64,000 nt of DNA from Triticum aestivum (Eukaryota > Streptophyta > Magnoliopsida > Poales > Poaceae), in NCBI RefSeq assembly GCF_018294505.1, contig NC_057801.1, positions 195,684,139 to 195,748,138 on the forward strand. The letters are read 5' to 3'. The notes beneath the pieces are model-generated. The model searched no databases, was not told the DNA's origin, and was given only the letters and a program-made list of their open reading frames with translations. Both the position numbers and the translations under genes were made by a program. Positions 43,072 through 54,269 of the stretch are shown one piece after another (the stretch's first letter is position 1; each line of letters starts with the position of its first letter).

Positions 43072-46000
43072 TGTGGGGACCCCGACTCATAAGTCGTGAT
43101 CACCGAATGCACGTGTACAGTGATCCCAGAGATCAATGCTCACTGAACACACAGAAGCTGAATAACAAGAGTCTTACATCCATACATACCGTTTTACACA
43201 AGTAGGACCATTATGGTCAAGTCTTGAGTATATCATCGCAGCGGAAATCTTCGTCGATAACTTGGACCCATGCCATCTGCCTTAACCCTACAGGCATTCT
43301 GACTGGGAAGCGTCCTAGCTCGCATGTTCGTCACCGAAGTATTCTCCATCATATCGTGTTCTTTCATGCCTGGCCAATAAAATAACCAGTGGCAAGCCAA
43401 TGAGTACTTTGAATGTACTCGCAAGCAACCCATGTTTTGGTTCAAGATACAACAATGCATGATATAGGTAAATTTTGTGGAAAGCTAGTTTTGAGTGCAA
43501 TGACATGTTCAACATCTTTGTAAGGCATGCATCAGGAGAATTCAAGTAATCATGAGGACATGTTACAGATATCAACATAAATAGAGTGGGCACCAACCCA
43601 TCTATCATAAATAGAGTGGGCACCAACCCATCTCAATCATGTCAAGTCCCTTGACTTGACCCAAGTCATTTTTATCAACACACACACTTGGTTTGTAAAC
43701 AAGTGGACGTAGCCCAAGAGCGGTTACCCAACTGTCCTTGACCGTGGACACGGCTATTCGAATAGTTTTACACTCTGCAGAGGTTGCACACTTTACCCAC
43801 AAGATCCGGGGAACTTCCGTGTCATCCACGACCCGCGATACCTTAAGTACCCGGGGTAAGCACCCGATCACTACCTTTCCCTAGACGACACTAACATGGA
43901 TTCCACTCGATTGGTAGTAACCCCCGTGCCCAACATTATCACATAACATTATCGTGGAGCCTTGCTCCCATATTTATCACATACCACTGGCACGGGGTAC
44001 CAACGGTGTGTCCGGAGCCCCATAAAAATGGTCATGGCCGCCCTACCTGGCACGACCCCGTCCCGAGAGAGAGCACCAACTCTCCCCCGTCACTAGTAAA
44101 ATGCGGGCTCCAAGCTAGTATTGGTCTAGGTACTCAATAATGCCCTTTCCCATATAAGGGTAGAGTAGTTGCGCATGTAAGGTTGGAATAACGGTCGCAA
44201 CTCCGACCAATCCGTTTTGAAAACAACACACACTTTCCTTGGTACACCACTTCGTCATCAAGTGGTTACCCATCTCATCATCTCCCTCGGGCATAAGTGG
44301 CACCCGACGGGGTTTTTGAAAAGTCCTTTGAAAAATACTTTGCCTCCTTCATCATGCACATACCTGTCCCTTTTGCGTAGCGTCTACCTTAGCATCCTAT
44401 CTACTCCCACCGGCATAACCCTCATAAGAAGGTAGGGCCATGCACAATGCAAGTGTCAACGAGGAAGTAACAGAGGCAACCAACCCACGTGGTTCACAAT
44501 CTCATCATGATTCCGAAGCAACAATAATAAAGAGCTATATGACATGGATTAAAAAGGGTTTCATAAACATGGTCAAAGGGCTGCTTGCCTGTTCCTCAGA
44601 GTCTTCAAGTCTTCTGGTCCTTCTCCAAGTACTCCGTCTACTTCGTCAACTAACGTCGGGAACAAACACAATAAGCAACACAACAAGGCAAAAGTAAAAG
44701 TGCTCTAAAAATGTGAGTAGGACTTTTCTGGGATACCTCTGGTCATATGAGGGATGACCAAAGTGGTTTCATTAGGATTTGATCAATGGACATCTCTGAA
44801 CATTTCAATATGATGGAATCAAGAGGTTTATGGATTTGCAAGAAGTGTACAGAAATATATTTTTGAAAAATGAGCAAAGGCACCCATTTAACAAAGGATG
44901 ATTTTAGAAACATCTAGGAATTTGTTTCACTGGATTTGGAGTTGAGATGATTTTCCTATGAATTTGCAAAGTTGGCATATACAAAGAAATAGACCATTAG
45001 TTGAGGTGATACAGAAAGTATTAGTAAAAATGTTCAAAAACTAAGTTTTGAACTTAGATGCATCTAGGAATATGAATCATGCAATTTGGATCAATTTTGA
45101 GCCTTCTGTGATTTTCTAAAGTTTATGACAAAAATGGAAATATGGGATTTGATCATTATTTGTGAAGGAAATGCTTCTGTAAAAATATGGAAATAGCACC
45201 ATGTGGTAGGGAATGATTTTTGAAACTACTAGAAATTTGAATCATCAAATTTGGAGCTAATTTGATTTGTTTATGGATTTTTGAAGTTGACTAGAAAAAG
45301 AAAAAGACCAAGGTTTTATCGAAACGGGCTAGATCTGGGCGGCGGCGGCGCGCTCTGGGCGAGGGATAGCTGACGGGCCGGCCCAGCTGCGTAGCCGCGC
45401 GGGAGAAGAGGCCACGTCGAAGGCGTACTAGCTCGAGGGCGTCTTCGCCGCGGGGAGGCGGACTCCAGTTGACCCGCTTCCACTTAATCCGCGGGGCCGG
45501 CCGGGTGGGTCGCTGACCTGCGGGGTTCGCTTGTCGAGTTCATCCCCGACCTCCCGCACGGGCGCGTCGGGAGACGGAGAAGGCGAGGCCGGACAGTGCC
45601 GGCGCTCTCCCCGGCGGTACCGGCCACCGTTTCCGGTGATCCAGCCACCGGAGTGCTCGGGGAAATGTGCCGCATCCGGGAGGCCACACTACAGGCGCCA
45701 GTTTCCTCAGAGAGGAGCGGGTCTTCGCCCGCGTCGGAGGATGGCATCGGCCATTGCTGGCTTCGAGTGCAGGGGCGTCCCGGGGAAGAATGGAGGCGAT
45801 GGGGGGCTTCGTGGTGGTGGTGCGGGAGTACTGGAGTGGGTAGGGAGAAGAGAGAGGGGTCATGGTGCCCGAATCCGAGCGGCATTCGATGGCGGCACCC
45901 CGGCCATGGAGAGGGCAGGAGAGCATTAGGGGTATAGGGTTGTTGTCTGGGAGGTGCATGGGAGAGAGAGGGATCCAGAAAAGTCGAGGGACTGCCCGGG

Positions 46001-47760
46001 GGGAGGCTCTATATAGGGGGGGCCATGGTGCACCGTGGACGCGGCCTACGGTGCACTCGGGTGACGTCGTGGAGGGGAGAGGAGAGAGTTTTAGGAGGGA
46101 GCCGGCAGCTTGCCATGTCCCAGACGCCAAGGCGGCCTCGTGAGACACGCTGGGGAGGCCCGAGGTGGACGGAGGCGGTTGGCAGGGGGTGGCTACAGTG
46201 CGGGAGCGCACTGTAGTGCGCTCCAGAGCGCCCATATGGCTGTCCAGGCCATTTTCTATGCTTGTGGGCGCGCCCTTGCATGTCCAGTAGCATTTGGGGG
46301 TGCTAAGGAAGGGATCTTGGCCTTGGATGCTTTGGGTGGCGAGTGGGTGAAGAGAGAGGAGGGAGAAGAGTGGAAATGGGGCTGTCTAGAATAGAAAAGT
46401 GGAGATCTTCCCCCTTCCATCATTGCTTACTTGGGCATAAAAGCGTCCAGGTGCTAGAGGGGGACTAGGAGAGGTTGTGGTAAAAATTAGAGTCCATGGA
46501 GATTAGTGGAAGAGGCCAAAAATGGGATTTTGGTAAAGTGGCAGAAGGTGTTTGATGATGGTTTGGGCAAGTAGATGATTTTCATTTGCCATGAGACTCC
46601 ATAGGGTGAAATGACACATATAATCAGGGCCTTCCACCAATTGGGGGCTCATTTGAAGAAAGTTGACAATGCAACTTTTGTGAACCCTAGAAATGAATAG
46701 AAATGGATTTTCCAAGATTTAGTCATGCAAATCTATTCTCCTTTATGCACCACTTGGTGTAGTGTCATCATTAGAGGCTCTGAACATGTCCACAAAAGTT
46801 GAGATCAAAAGGAGAAAGTTGCCAATGTAGAGTTGTTCAAATATGGTTTTGGACAGGAAGGGTTTTGGGGCACTTTGATCAAGTTAAATTGTTCTCCAAC
46901 TTGTGCCACTTGGTCTAGATCAATTATTAGACCATTTGAGAATGTTCACAAGGTTTGAGAACATTTGGACATGTTTGGCAATGTAAAGTTGCTCAAACTT
47001 CAAAATGGACAGAAATGGTTTTGAGGGGATTTGATGATTTTATCTTGTTCTCCAAGTCATGAGACTTGGCAAGGTAATCTAATATGTCTTATGTGACATG
47101 ATAGTATTTTCTTGGAATTTTTGGAGAATATATCCTTTGTAAATATTTCAGAAGCTTGAAATATCCAGAAAGGGTTTTTGAGGTATTTGACCAATATTTT
47201 GAACATGACCATGTGTTGAAACTCTTATATATGGACAATATGTGTCCACTGAGTTTCCCTGATTTTTGTCAAATATTTTTAAAACAATAAAGTAAATTTT
47301 CTCTATTAAAGACAATTTCTGGCCTTAAAAAAAGCTTTTAATAAAATAGGGAAATAACTTTTAAAATTATATTTTTGTGGTTTCTGGGTATCCTATATCT
47401 AATAGGAGTCATATATATTTTTGGAAAGATTTTTACTGCCCTTAATTAAGTACTTGCAGTGCAAACCTCAATTCAGGGGTTTTTTGGAAAACTAATTTTT
47501 GAAAATACCTTTTGGCCAAATTATTTTTGTAAGAAAATACTATATTGCTCTATACACATGGCATGATCATTGGGAAAAGGTTTTGGATCAGGGAGATGAA
47601 GTATAGGAGTTGGGGAATTTATTTGATTTTTAGAGCACTTGCAAACAGCAAACAAAAATCCAATCAAGCAAAGTCCAAAACACTCAAAAGTTTTTATCAA
47701 ACCACATTTTATCATGATTTATCAGCTTAAGTGTTGTGCCATGAAAATCAGGGTGTGACA
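43072..47760 (-). mobile_element. 5' LTR of element A (4,689 bp)
   Basis: Partner of 21463-26153 and almost collinear with it. The TATA box (46009-46017), the 30-bp direct repeat and the shared palindromic block (43746-43804, with CTATTCGAATAG at 43754-43765 and CTCTGCAGAG at 43773-43782) are all kept. TAAAA follows at 47761-47765. Confidence 0.9.
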
Positions 47761-47765
47761 TAAAA

Positions 47766-48415
47766 TGGTTCGGGAAATTCATACGTGTTAGAAATGTTTA
47801 AAGAAGGGCCATTTTGCTTCAGCGTGCATGTCCAAACTTTGTTGTAATGCATGTTCATGGGTTGGCCATAGGAAAAAGTATTGTAACCACTTTGCCAGGA
47901 TCTTGGGTTTGGTTTGGCAACCAAAACCCGGTAACATTGTAACTTTCGAGGATCGCTCTTCTGGCAGCGGGAATATCTCTCCGACATAGCTTTTACCAAA
48001 CTTGGACCTCTCTTGCACTTCCGCATTAACTTCCTCGTACATTTCCATGAGCCCCGGCCTCAAGACTCCATCGACCGCTCATCCGGATACGCCGCCACCG
48101 TCGCTGAGCCCACCACCCATGGCGTGTTCGCCTTCATCAGGCCCCGCTCCGATGGCCAACTTCCACCTCGACCTAATGTTGTATGTGCTGGCGGGCCATC
48201 ACATCATAGATGGTGGTGCAGCTCGTGTGCCCTGGAATTTTGTGATGCAACATACCCCAATTGTGCGTCGCCACGAGGAGTCCATGCTTGCTGAGGTAAT
48301 GCCTATCGCACCGCCTGATTAGATTGGTGCTGGTAGGGAAGAGGTGGTGCAATGGCTCAAAGCCCATGGCGTTTTGGTGAGGTCTGCATAGCCATGGATT
48401 CGTGTTGTAGGTCTC
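47766..48415 (+). pseudogene. LINE ORF1-like gene (H), part 2 of 3: two zinc knuckles
   Basis: Continuing from part 1, the frame reads VREIHTC, a TAG, then KCLKKGHFASAC, followed by CNACSWVGHRKKYC. These are two zinc knuckles of the form C-x2-C-x4-H-x4-C, the first with a stop inside it. A Pro/Ser-rich stretch and the tail AEVMPIAPPD, then REEVVQWLKAHG, follow. Such knuckles bind nucleic acid. The part ends at the insertion of element D, and its last codons join directly to FELRDAAVRYQLL at 62172. Several stops make it a pseudogene. Confidence 0.75.
48411..48415. repeat. target site duplication GTCTC, left of element D
   Basis: GTCTC precedes 48416 and follows the outermost LTR end (62167-62171), so the whole 13.75 kb, including the rearranged right end, is flanked by one duplication. 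Confidence 0.9.
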
Positions 48416-49382
48416 TGTCTTGGCTGGGGACGAGCACCTATGGGGCAGGGGGCCCCTTCTGGTCCGGCAAGGGAGCGGAGGGCGCACGCAGAGCAGATCG
48501 AGGCGAGAGCACGCAGGGGGATTTTACCCAGCTTCGGAGCTCTCCGGAGAGATAAAACTCCTACTGCTGCTTTGTGTTTGTATTTGTTCTTGCTTGAGAG
48601 TGTGGGTATGCTGTGGTGTCGAATGGGTCGAATGAACCGAACCCCCCCCCCCGAACCCCTTTCTACGTGTGCATGGGCCTCCCTTTTATAGTCTAAAGGG
48701 GGTCACCGACAGGTGGCAGCGTAGAAAGAGGGGTAAAAAGGTAAAAATGCGGGTTGGTACAACCACTATCAACAGTACCCCCTACCTAACTCTGACGGCA
48801 GGGGACAAGGGCATTTAATGCCCGTCTGGTCGCCCCAACAGTGCAGGAAGCGACCGTTAGGGGTGCCACCGATCGCCACGATGGCCTCCTTGTCAGCTTC
48901 GCTTGCCACCTCGCACCGCATGGCTGCACAGCTACCCGCCACGTGCACCAGGAGCGATCATGCGGCGACACGTCGTTGGATGTGCTGGAGCCTGGGCGCA
49001 GAGTGGTGGCTTCGTCGCGGCAAGCGCCTTGCCGCGGTCGTTATCTTGTCGCACCCGCAAGCTTGCCGCTCGTCGGGTCTTGCCGGGACGCGCGGAGCGT
49101 CGCGGCAAGTTTTCTAAAGTGCCTTGGTTGGCCTTCCCGGCAAGCTCCTCTTGCTGGGGTCCTTGTCCTTCCCGGCAAGCTTCTCTTGCCGGGGTCTTGT
49201 CCTTCCCGGCAAGCTCCTCTTGTCGGGGCCTTGTCTTCTCAGTTAACACTTTGTTCTTGAATGATAGTAATATGAATAGTGGAGGGTCTTGGCGGACGCC
49301 CGGCAAGCCTTGCCGCGGGACGCTGCGACTGCCCGTGCACTAGTTCGGGGTACTAAGGTACCCCTACTTTAGTGCACCGACA
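48416..49382 (-). mobile_element. 3' LTR of element D (967 bp)
   Basis: On the minus strand it opens TGTCGGTGCACTAAAGTAGG and ends CCCCAGCCAAGACA. It holds the TATA box (minus-strand CTATAAAAG, 48683-48691), a C run (about 48642-48652) and three hairpin-like repeat units (49133-49236). By diagnostic sites it pairs with the outer partial LTR and not with the inner one. Confidence 0.9.
49133..49236. repeat. three tandem hairpin-forming units in the D LTR
   Basis: Units of about 34 bp contain cccggcaagct.ctcttgccgggg, whose ends are complementary (CCCGGCAAG / CTTGCCGGG). The outer partial LTR also has three units (about 61916-62022), the inner LTR two (about 60269-60341). Confidence 0.85.
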
Positions 49383-49396
49383 GGAGCCCCCGGGCC
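49383..49396 (-). promoter_or_regulatory. polypurine tract of element D
   Basis: Minus-strand GGCCCGGGGGCTCC leads into the LTR start TGTCGG. It is similar to that of C. Confidence 0.7.
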
Positions 49397-49589
49397 TGGG
49401 CCATACACGGTGCCGAGCGCTGTTGGGCCAGGCCCAAAACAGGGCACGGGCACGCGCGGCCTGGGTCCAAACCGAATCCACTTCGTATCCACCGCGTCCT
49501 CCCATAACAGCACGCGTCAATCACGGCGTCATGGGAGACATCGTGGGCTATACTTTAATCCAGGAAATGCGTAATGTTCGCCTCCCCTG

Positions 49590-49598
49590 TTTATAAGC
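49590..49598 (+). promoter_or_regulatory. TATA box for the antisense gene of element D
   Basis: The stretch tttataagc lies 160 bp before the ATG at 49758 and 208 bp inside the LTR border, followed by a C-rich leader. Its position matches the TATA box of the antisense gene in C. Confidence 0.5.
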
Positions 49599-49757
49599 AG
49601 AGGAAACAGAGCCGTTCCCCCACTTTCGCAACTTGCAGTTCCTTCCTCCGAAAGCTCCGCCGCTCCCCTCCGCTTCCCAAGTCGAAAGAGAGCAGCGCTC
49701 CGCCGCCCGTCGCCGCCGTCGCCCTCAACACCTCCGCGCTCCTCCGCCGCTTCCGCC

Positions 49758-52700
49758 ATGGCTCTGAAGACCAGCAAGGCCACGAAGTCAGCCGAGGTGC
49801 TACGGCTCGAGGCGTTGCGCAAGAAGCGAGTGCTTTTCCCCGCCGTGCTTACCGCGAAGGCGCTGCGGGAGGAATTTTACCTTTTCTGGTCGACGCAGAC
49901 GCGGGCGCATCCGCGCACGCCGGTGCTTTCCGCTGAGGCTTCAAAGTCGAAGCGGTGCCCAAAAGGGTACTATTTCTTTCCGGTGTTCTTCTATTGCGGG
50001 CTCTGCCCACCTTTTTCTGACTTCTTCTGCGACATCATGAATACCTACGGGTTTCATCTTCTTGATTTCACCCCCAACGCCTTTCTGACAATGGCGGCTT
50101 TCGCACACCTCTGCGAGAACTTCATTGGCATCCACCCAAACGTTGCTCTTTTTCGCCATTATTTCACCCCCCGAGCTGAAAAAGGAGAGCCATTGGCTGG
50201 AGGAATCGCCTGGACCTCTCGACTCGGCATGAAGGAGGTGTATTTGACAGGCGAGCTTCGCAGCAAGTGGGATGAGTGGAGGGCGGAGTGGTGCTGGATC
50301 TGTGATGCCAATCCGCAGCCATTCACCAACCTGCGCCAGGCACGGGTAGTTCGTGGCGGCGACTGGAGCGCTCTGTCGCCGGACGACGCCAAGCTGAAGG
50401 TTGCCACCACCCGAATCCTCCGGCTCAGGCTTGCCGGGCTCACAGCAGGGGCAGTTGGCGCGGACTTCCTTCGCCGTCGCATCGCCCCTCTGCAGAAGAG
50501 GGGGAGGCCCGCCTGGCAGTTTGGTGGCCCGGCGGATATCATGAGGCTGCGTCCAGGCCTCAACTTCAACTTCACCGTTTTGGAGCTTGACGGGATGCTG
50601 AGGGAGCTATTCAAGCATGACGCTAACCATCCAGAGTGGTTCAGGTTGCCGGAGGGCGTCGTCCCCTTGTGCAACAACTCCCAGCGCGATCGCATCTGCG
50701 CAATGATGCCAGAGTGCGACTCGCACGGGATAAGTGCAACTTGGATAGAGCCCGCCGTCGAGGTCGTGCAGCAATTCTTTGATGGCTTGACGGAGGTGGC
50801 AGTCAACTCCGACGAGCAGAAGCTCCTCACCCGCGCCAACACCGACGACGAGATGCAGTACATCGCCACCAGGGCCGAAGAGGCGGCGGCAGCCGCTGCC
50901 GCGGGCGAGTTCGGCTTCACGTTGGAGGAGGCGGAGGCGGCCGAGGCGGCAAGTCTTGCCGACCGGGAAGACCTTGCCGGAGAGGTTGTTGGCGAGGGGG
51001 AGCCTGAGGTCGAAGCGAGCGAGCCCGCCGGGGGCGCGAGCGGCCAGCCGTCCTCGAGCAGCTTGCCGCAGGCGGAGCCCCGAGCGCAGCCCCAATTCCA
51101 GCCAAGAAGGCGCCTCCGTCGAGTTGGAGATCCAGCAGCGCGGCAAGCAGGCCAACAGCCGCAGCGTCGTGGGACGCGCTCCACTGCGGCAAGTACGGTT
51201 GCCGCAGGAGCATCTCAGGCCGCGCCGGCAACCGAGGTGGGGTCTTCCCGGGCTGCCACACCCGATCCTGCCGCGGCTCCCGGAAAACGTCCAAGGGAGC
51301 CCACTCCTCCGCCACACCGCGCAGAGAGGGTACCGGACTTCGATCTCTCTGCGCTGAGCTCCGATGATGATGAAGAGGAGGAGGAGGAGGAGTAAGACTT
51401 TCTTCTTACTGTACTTGTCTTTCTTTGATCTTTGTTGTTGCTTATCTTGTATCTGATTTGCTTCCCTCTGAATCTTTGTTCCATTTCAGGACTCTGGCCG
51501 AGAGGGCGGCGAAGAGGGCCAAGGTCCCAGTGGATGTCATCGAGGACGATCCAGCTGTGACGGTAGAGCACACGTCCGAGACTACCTTGACGGACCCGGT
51601 TCCTTCTCCTCGCAGCAGCCCCCAGCACAGCCCCCAGCGTAAGTGTTTGGTTCACTTTCTGTTATGGGGCGCGCATGGGTGCTTCTTCTTTTGCTGATAC
51701 CTTGATTGCTGATTCATTCGTGTAGGAGCAGAGCAGGCTCATCAGGAGCGATCAGAAACCGCCCCGGAGGTGCTGTCTGCTTCTACTACGCCGCCAAGGG
51801 GTGATTCCCTGACAAGGGAGCGCTCCCCGGCAAGGGAGAGGTCTCCGGCAATGGACGGAACCAGTGAGCCTTTGATGGAGGAGCCCATGGTCACAGAGCC
51901 CAGCACAGGTGACCTACCTTGTCGGAAATCTTCCCTTGGGTCCTTTTTCTGATCCTCTTTCTTCTTCTTTTCTTTTTTTTTGGATATTTGCTTGACTTTT
52001 CCTTCCTCTTCCTGTCCTCAGATCCCCCTCTCACAGACCCGATGGAGACCGAGGCCACCGGCGAGGAAGGCGCACGCGGCAATACTAAAGATGCCGCCGC
52101 TGGAGAGGAAGAGGCCGGCGCTGATGAACCCGCCGACGAGGAAACCGCCAAGGCTGCTGGCGCAGGAGCCGGCGAGGGGTCCAGCGGTCGTACTGACGAC
52201 CCGAAGGGCGCAGGAGCGCAAGGCACTGCATCGTCCGCCGACCCCTCCACAGCTGATGCAGCGCCGGGCTCCGAGGAGCCCCAGCCAGGCGCATACTTGA
52301 AGGCCGGCGAGGGCGTATACATCAAGCTTCCCTGGGCGTCGAGCTCCAGGGCGCCGGTTGAAGGAGAGGAGTTTGATGGAGAAGTACTCGCCTCTGCTGG
52401 GTTGGCAGTGGTTGACGCGCCTAGCAGCAGCAGTGCCGAGTCCGAGGAGGAGCAGCTGCTCCGGAAGTTGTTGTCACTCTACCGCGCCCGGCAAGCGAAG
52501 CTTGAGTCCCGGGAAGCGCTTGTCGCGCAGGCGGGAGTTGACATAGAGAAACACGCGCAGGAGCTCAAAAGCCGCAACCAGGAGGCCCTCCGCTCCATTG
52601 CGGAGGAGAGGGCGCAACTTGACGAGGTGAATAAGGCGTTCATCCTGGAGAAGGCTGAAGCCGAGGAGCAGCAGAGGCTCGCTGCCGAGGAGATGTCCAA

Positions 52701-52908
52701 GCGGGAAGGTGAGCTGACACAGAAGAAGGCTAGTCTGGACAGCCACGAGGAGGAGCTCGAGGCCCGGGAGCAATCACTTGGCAGGGCACTCAAGGAGGCG
52801 AAGGATGCCGCCGCGGCTGCTGAGGCCGCCAAGAAGGAGCTAGAGGTGAAGGTGACGCAGCTGGAGGCGAACATAAAAGGGAAGAACGAAGAGCTTGCCG
52901 CACTCTAG
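49758..52908 (+). CDS. antisense four-exon gene of element D, Transposase_28-type protein
   Basis: Start at gccATGG (49758). Exons by reading frame and GT-AG signals: 49758-51391, 51490-51638, 51726-51908, 52022-52908. The introns are 98, 87 and 113 bp, with donors GA|GTAAGA, GC|GTAAGT and AG|GTGACC. The phases fit, giving about 950 residues. The N-terminal third has YYFFPVFFYCGLCPPFSDFF, YGFHLLDFTPNAFLTMAAFA and NVALFRHYF, the pattern of the 'putative gypsy type transposon' family (Pfam PF04195, Transposase_28), whose function is unknown. Exon 1 ends in an acidic run. Exon 4 from about 52440 is a Glu/Lys/Ala-rich coiled coil. After the TAG at 52906 the same frame stays open for 107 codons, so that stop may be a late mutation. 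Such antisense ORFs are known in Tat-lineage elements. Splicing is inferred. Confidence 0.75.
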
Positions 52909-53330
52909 CGCGAGCGCGAGAAGGATGCCCATGCCCATGGTGATCTGCAAGTTCAGCTCGCCGAGAAGATCAAGGAGCTGAACATCGCCAAGGACTCGAG
53001 CGCTGATCTGGAGCTGAAACTGGCCACCTTGACGGAGACGCTGGACGCCGCCAAGAGGCGAGAGGATGACTTGAAGAAGGAGCTCAAGGGCAACGAGGAG
53101 TTGCCGACGAGGGCCGCCGAGACCCAGAACACCTTCAAGGCTACGGTGGAGCTCTGGACGGAGGGCCTCGTCAACATCGCTGCAGCCATCGACAAGGAGT
53201 TGGCGGAGCTGGACTTGGCGGGCTTCGGGTAGTCTACTGACGAAAACCTCCAGCCCAGCGCCAAGCTTACTCTCTTCTTCAAGGGCGTGGTGACGGCCCT
53301 CCAGCAACTCTGGGAAAGGATCCCGAAGAA
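52909..53330 (+). pseudogene. continuation of the antisense gene of element D beyond two in-frame stops
   Basis: In the frame of exon 4, after TAG 52906-52908, the coiled coil goes on (LAEKIKELNIAKDSSADLEL, AAKRREDDLKKELKG) to a second TAG at 53230-53232 and then LTLFFKGVVTALQQLWERIP. Coding character ends near 53330, where the strand becomes the integrase end in the other direction. The protein therefore once was longer than 950 residues and has lost its natural C terminus. Confidence 0.6.
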
Positions 53331-54262
53331 CGAGGTCGCCTTCCTCGAAGCTTCTGGCATTAACTTTGCGGCTATGGTAGCGACGCAAAGCTTGCTGGTA
53401 ACGAGCAGCTCGTACAGCAGCCTGAAGACGATCCTCCTCGAGGAGCAGCGCGTCATCTTGCCGCAGCTGCTCTTGCTCAAGCTCATCATAAGCAAGCACT
53501 CGAGGTGATCCGTATACGAGTTCCGTGGGGAGGACTGCCTCTGCTCCATAGACAAGAGCAAAAGGTGTCTGGCCAGTGGCTCGATTTGGTGTCGTCCTGA
53601 TCGACCAAAGAACCACTGGCAGCTCCTCGATCCAATTTCTTCCGCACTTATGCAGCCTGTCGAAAGTTCTGGTCTTGAGCCCGCGCAGCACTTCAGCGTT
53701 TTCCCTCTCCGCTTGACCGTTGCTTCTCGGGTGAGCAACAGAAGCGAAGCAGATCTTGGCGCCAAGATCTTGGACGTACTGCATGAAGGTGCGGCTCGTG
53801 ACTTGTGTGCCATTGTCGGTGATGATCCTGTTAGGGACTCCGAAACGGCAAACAATTGACCTGAAGAACTTGACTGCTAACTGTGCTGTCACCTTCCTCA
53901 CTGGTTCCACTTCAGGCCACTTTGTGAACTTGTCGATTACAATGTACAAGTACTCAAAGCCCCCGACAGCTCAGGGAAAGGGGCCAAGGATGTGGAGCCC
54001 CCAGACCGGAAATCGCCAGGATAAAGGGATTGTTTGGAGAGCTTGAGCTGGTTGATGAATCTGTTTGGAGTGGAACTGGCACGCTTCACACTTGGTTACT
54101 TATGCAGTTGCATCCTGGAGGACTGTCGGCCAGAAGAAACCTTGCCGGAAAGCCTTGCCGGCAAGTGCTCTTGCGCCAATGTGGTGACCACATATGCCTC
54201 CATGTATCTCCGCCAACAGCTTCTGTCCATCTTCCCGGGGAATGCACTTCAATTTCACTCCG
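53331..54262 (-). pseudogene. integrase of element D, C terminus lost
   Basis: The zinc-binding part (EIHGGICGHH...CEACQFHSKQ, about 54060-54230) is interrupted by a TAA. The core follows with Asp in YIVIDKFTKWPEVEP, Asp in IITDNGTQVTSRTF and Glu in AERENAEVLRGLKT, so the DDE triad is complete. The frame goes on to LWSIRTTPNRATGQTPFALV, YGAEAVLPTELVYGSPRV and RSFEEGDLVLR, then stops resembling integrase at about 53330. In element C the same point continues into KLSPIWAGPFKVV. A deletion has removed the integrase tail, the 3' untranslated region and the end of the antisense gene, joining the two genes tail to tail. Confidence 0.85.
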
Positions 54263-54269
54263 TTGAATC

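Larger units (their letters stand above)
21463..47760 (-). mobile_element. element A: chromovirus with 4.69 kb LTRs, interrupted by element B
   Basis: Bounded by two LTRs of 4,691 and 4,689 bp and the duplication TAAAA. The minus-strand order is 5' LTR (43072-47760), Met-tRNA primer site (43055-43067), 1.5 kb without a recognisable gene, RT, RNase H, integrase [element B], integrase end with chromodomain, polypurine tract and 3' LTR (21463-26153). Without B the element is about 13.9 kb, of which two thirds are LTR. The pol resembles Tekay-type chromoviruses. No gag or protease is seen. The long LTRs and reduced interior are halfway to a LARD. Confidence 0.9.

Noticed and set aside
50159..51184. 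341-codon open frame on the minus strand inside element D
   Set aside because: Shadow of exon 1 of the antisense gene, in GC-rich DNA. The plus-strand frame carries the family pattern and splice signals.
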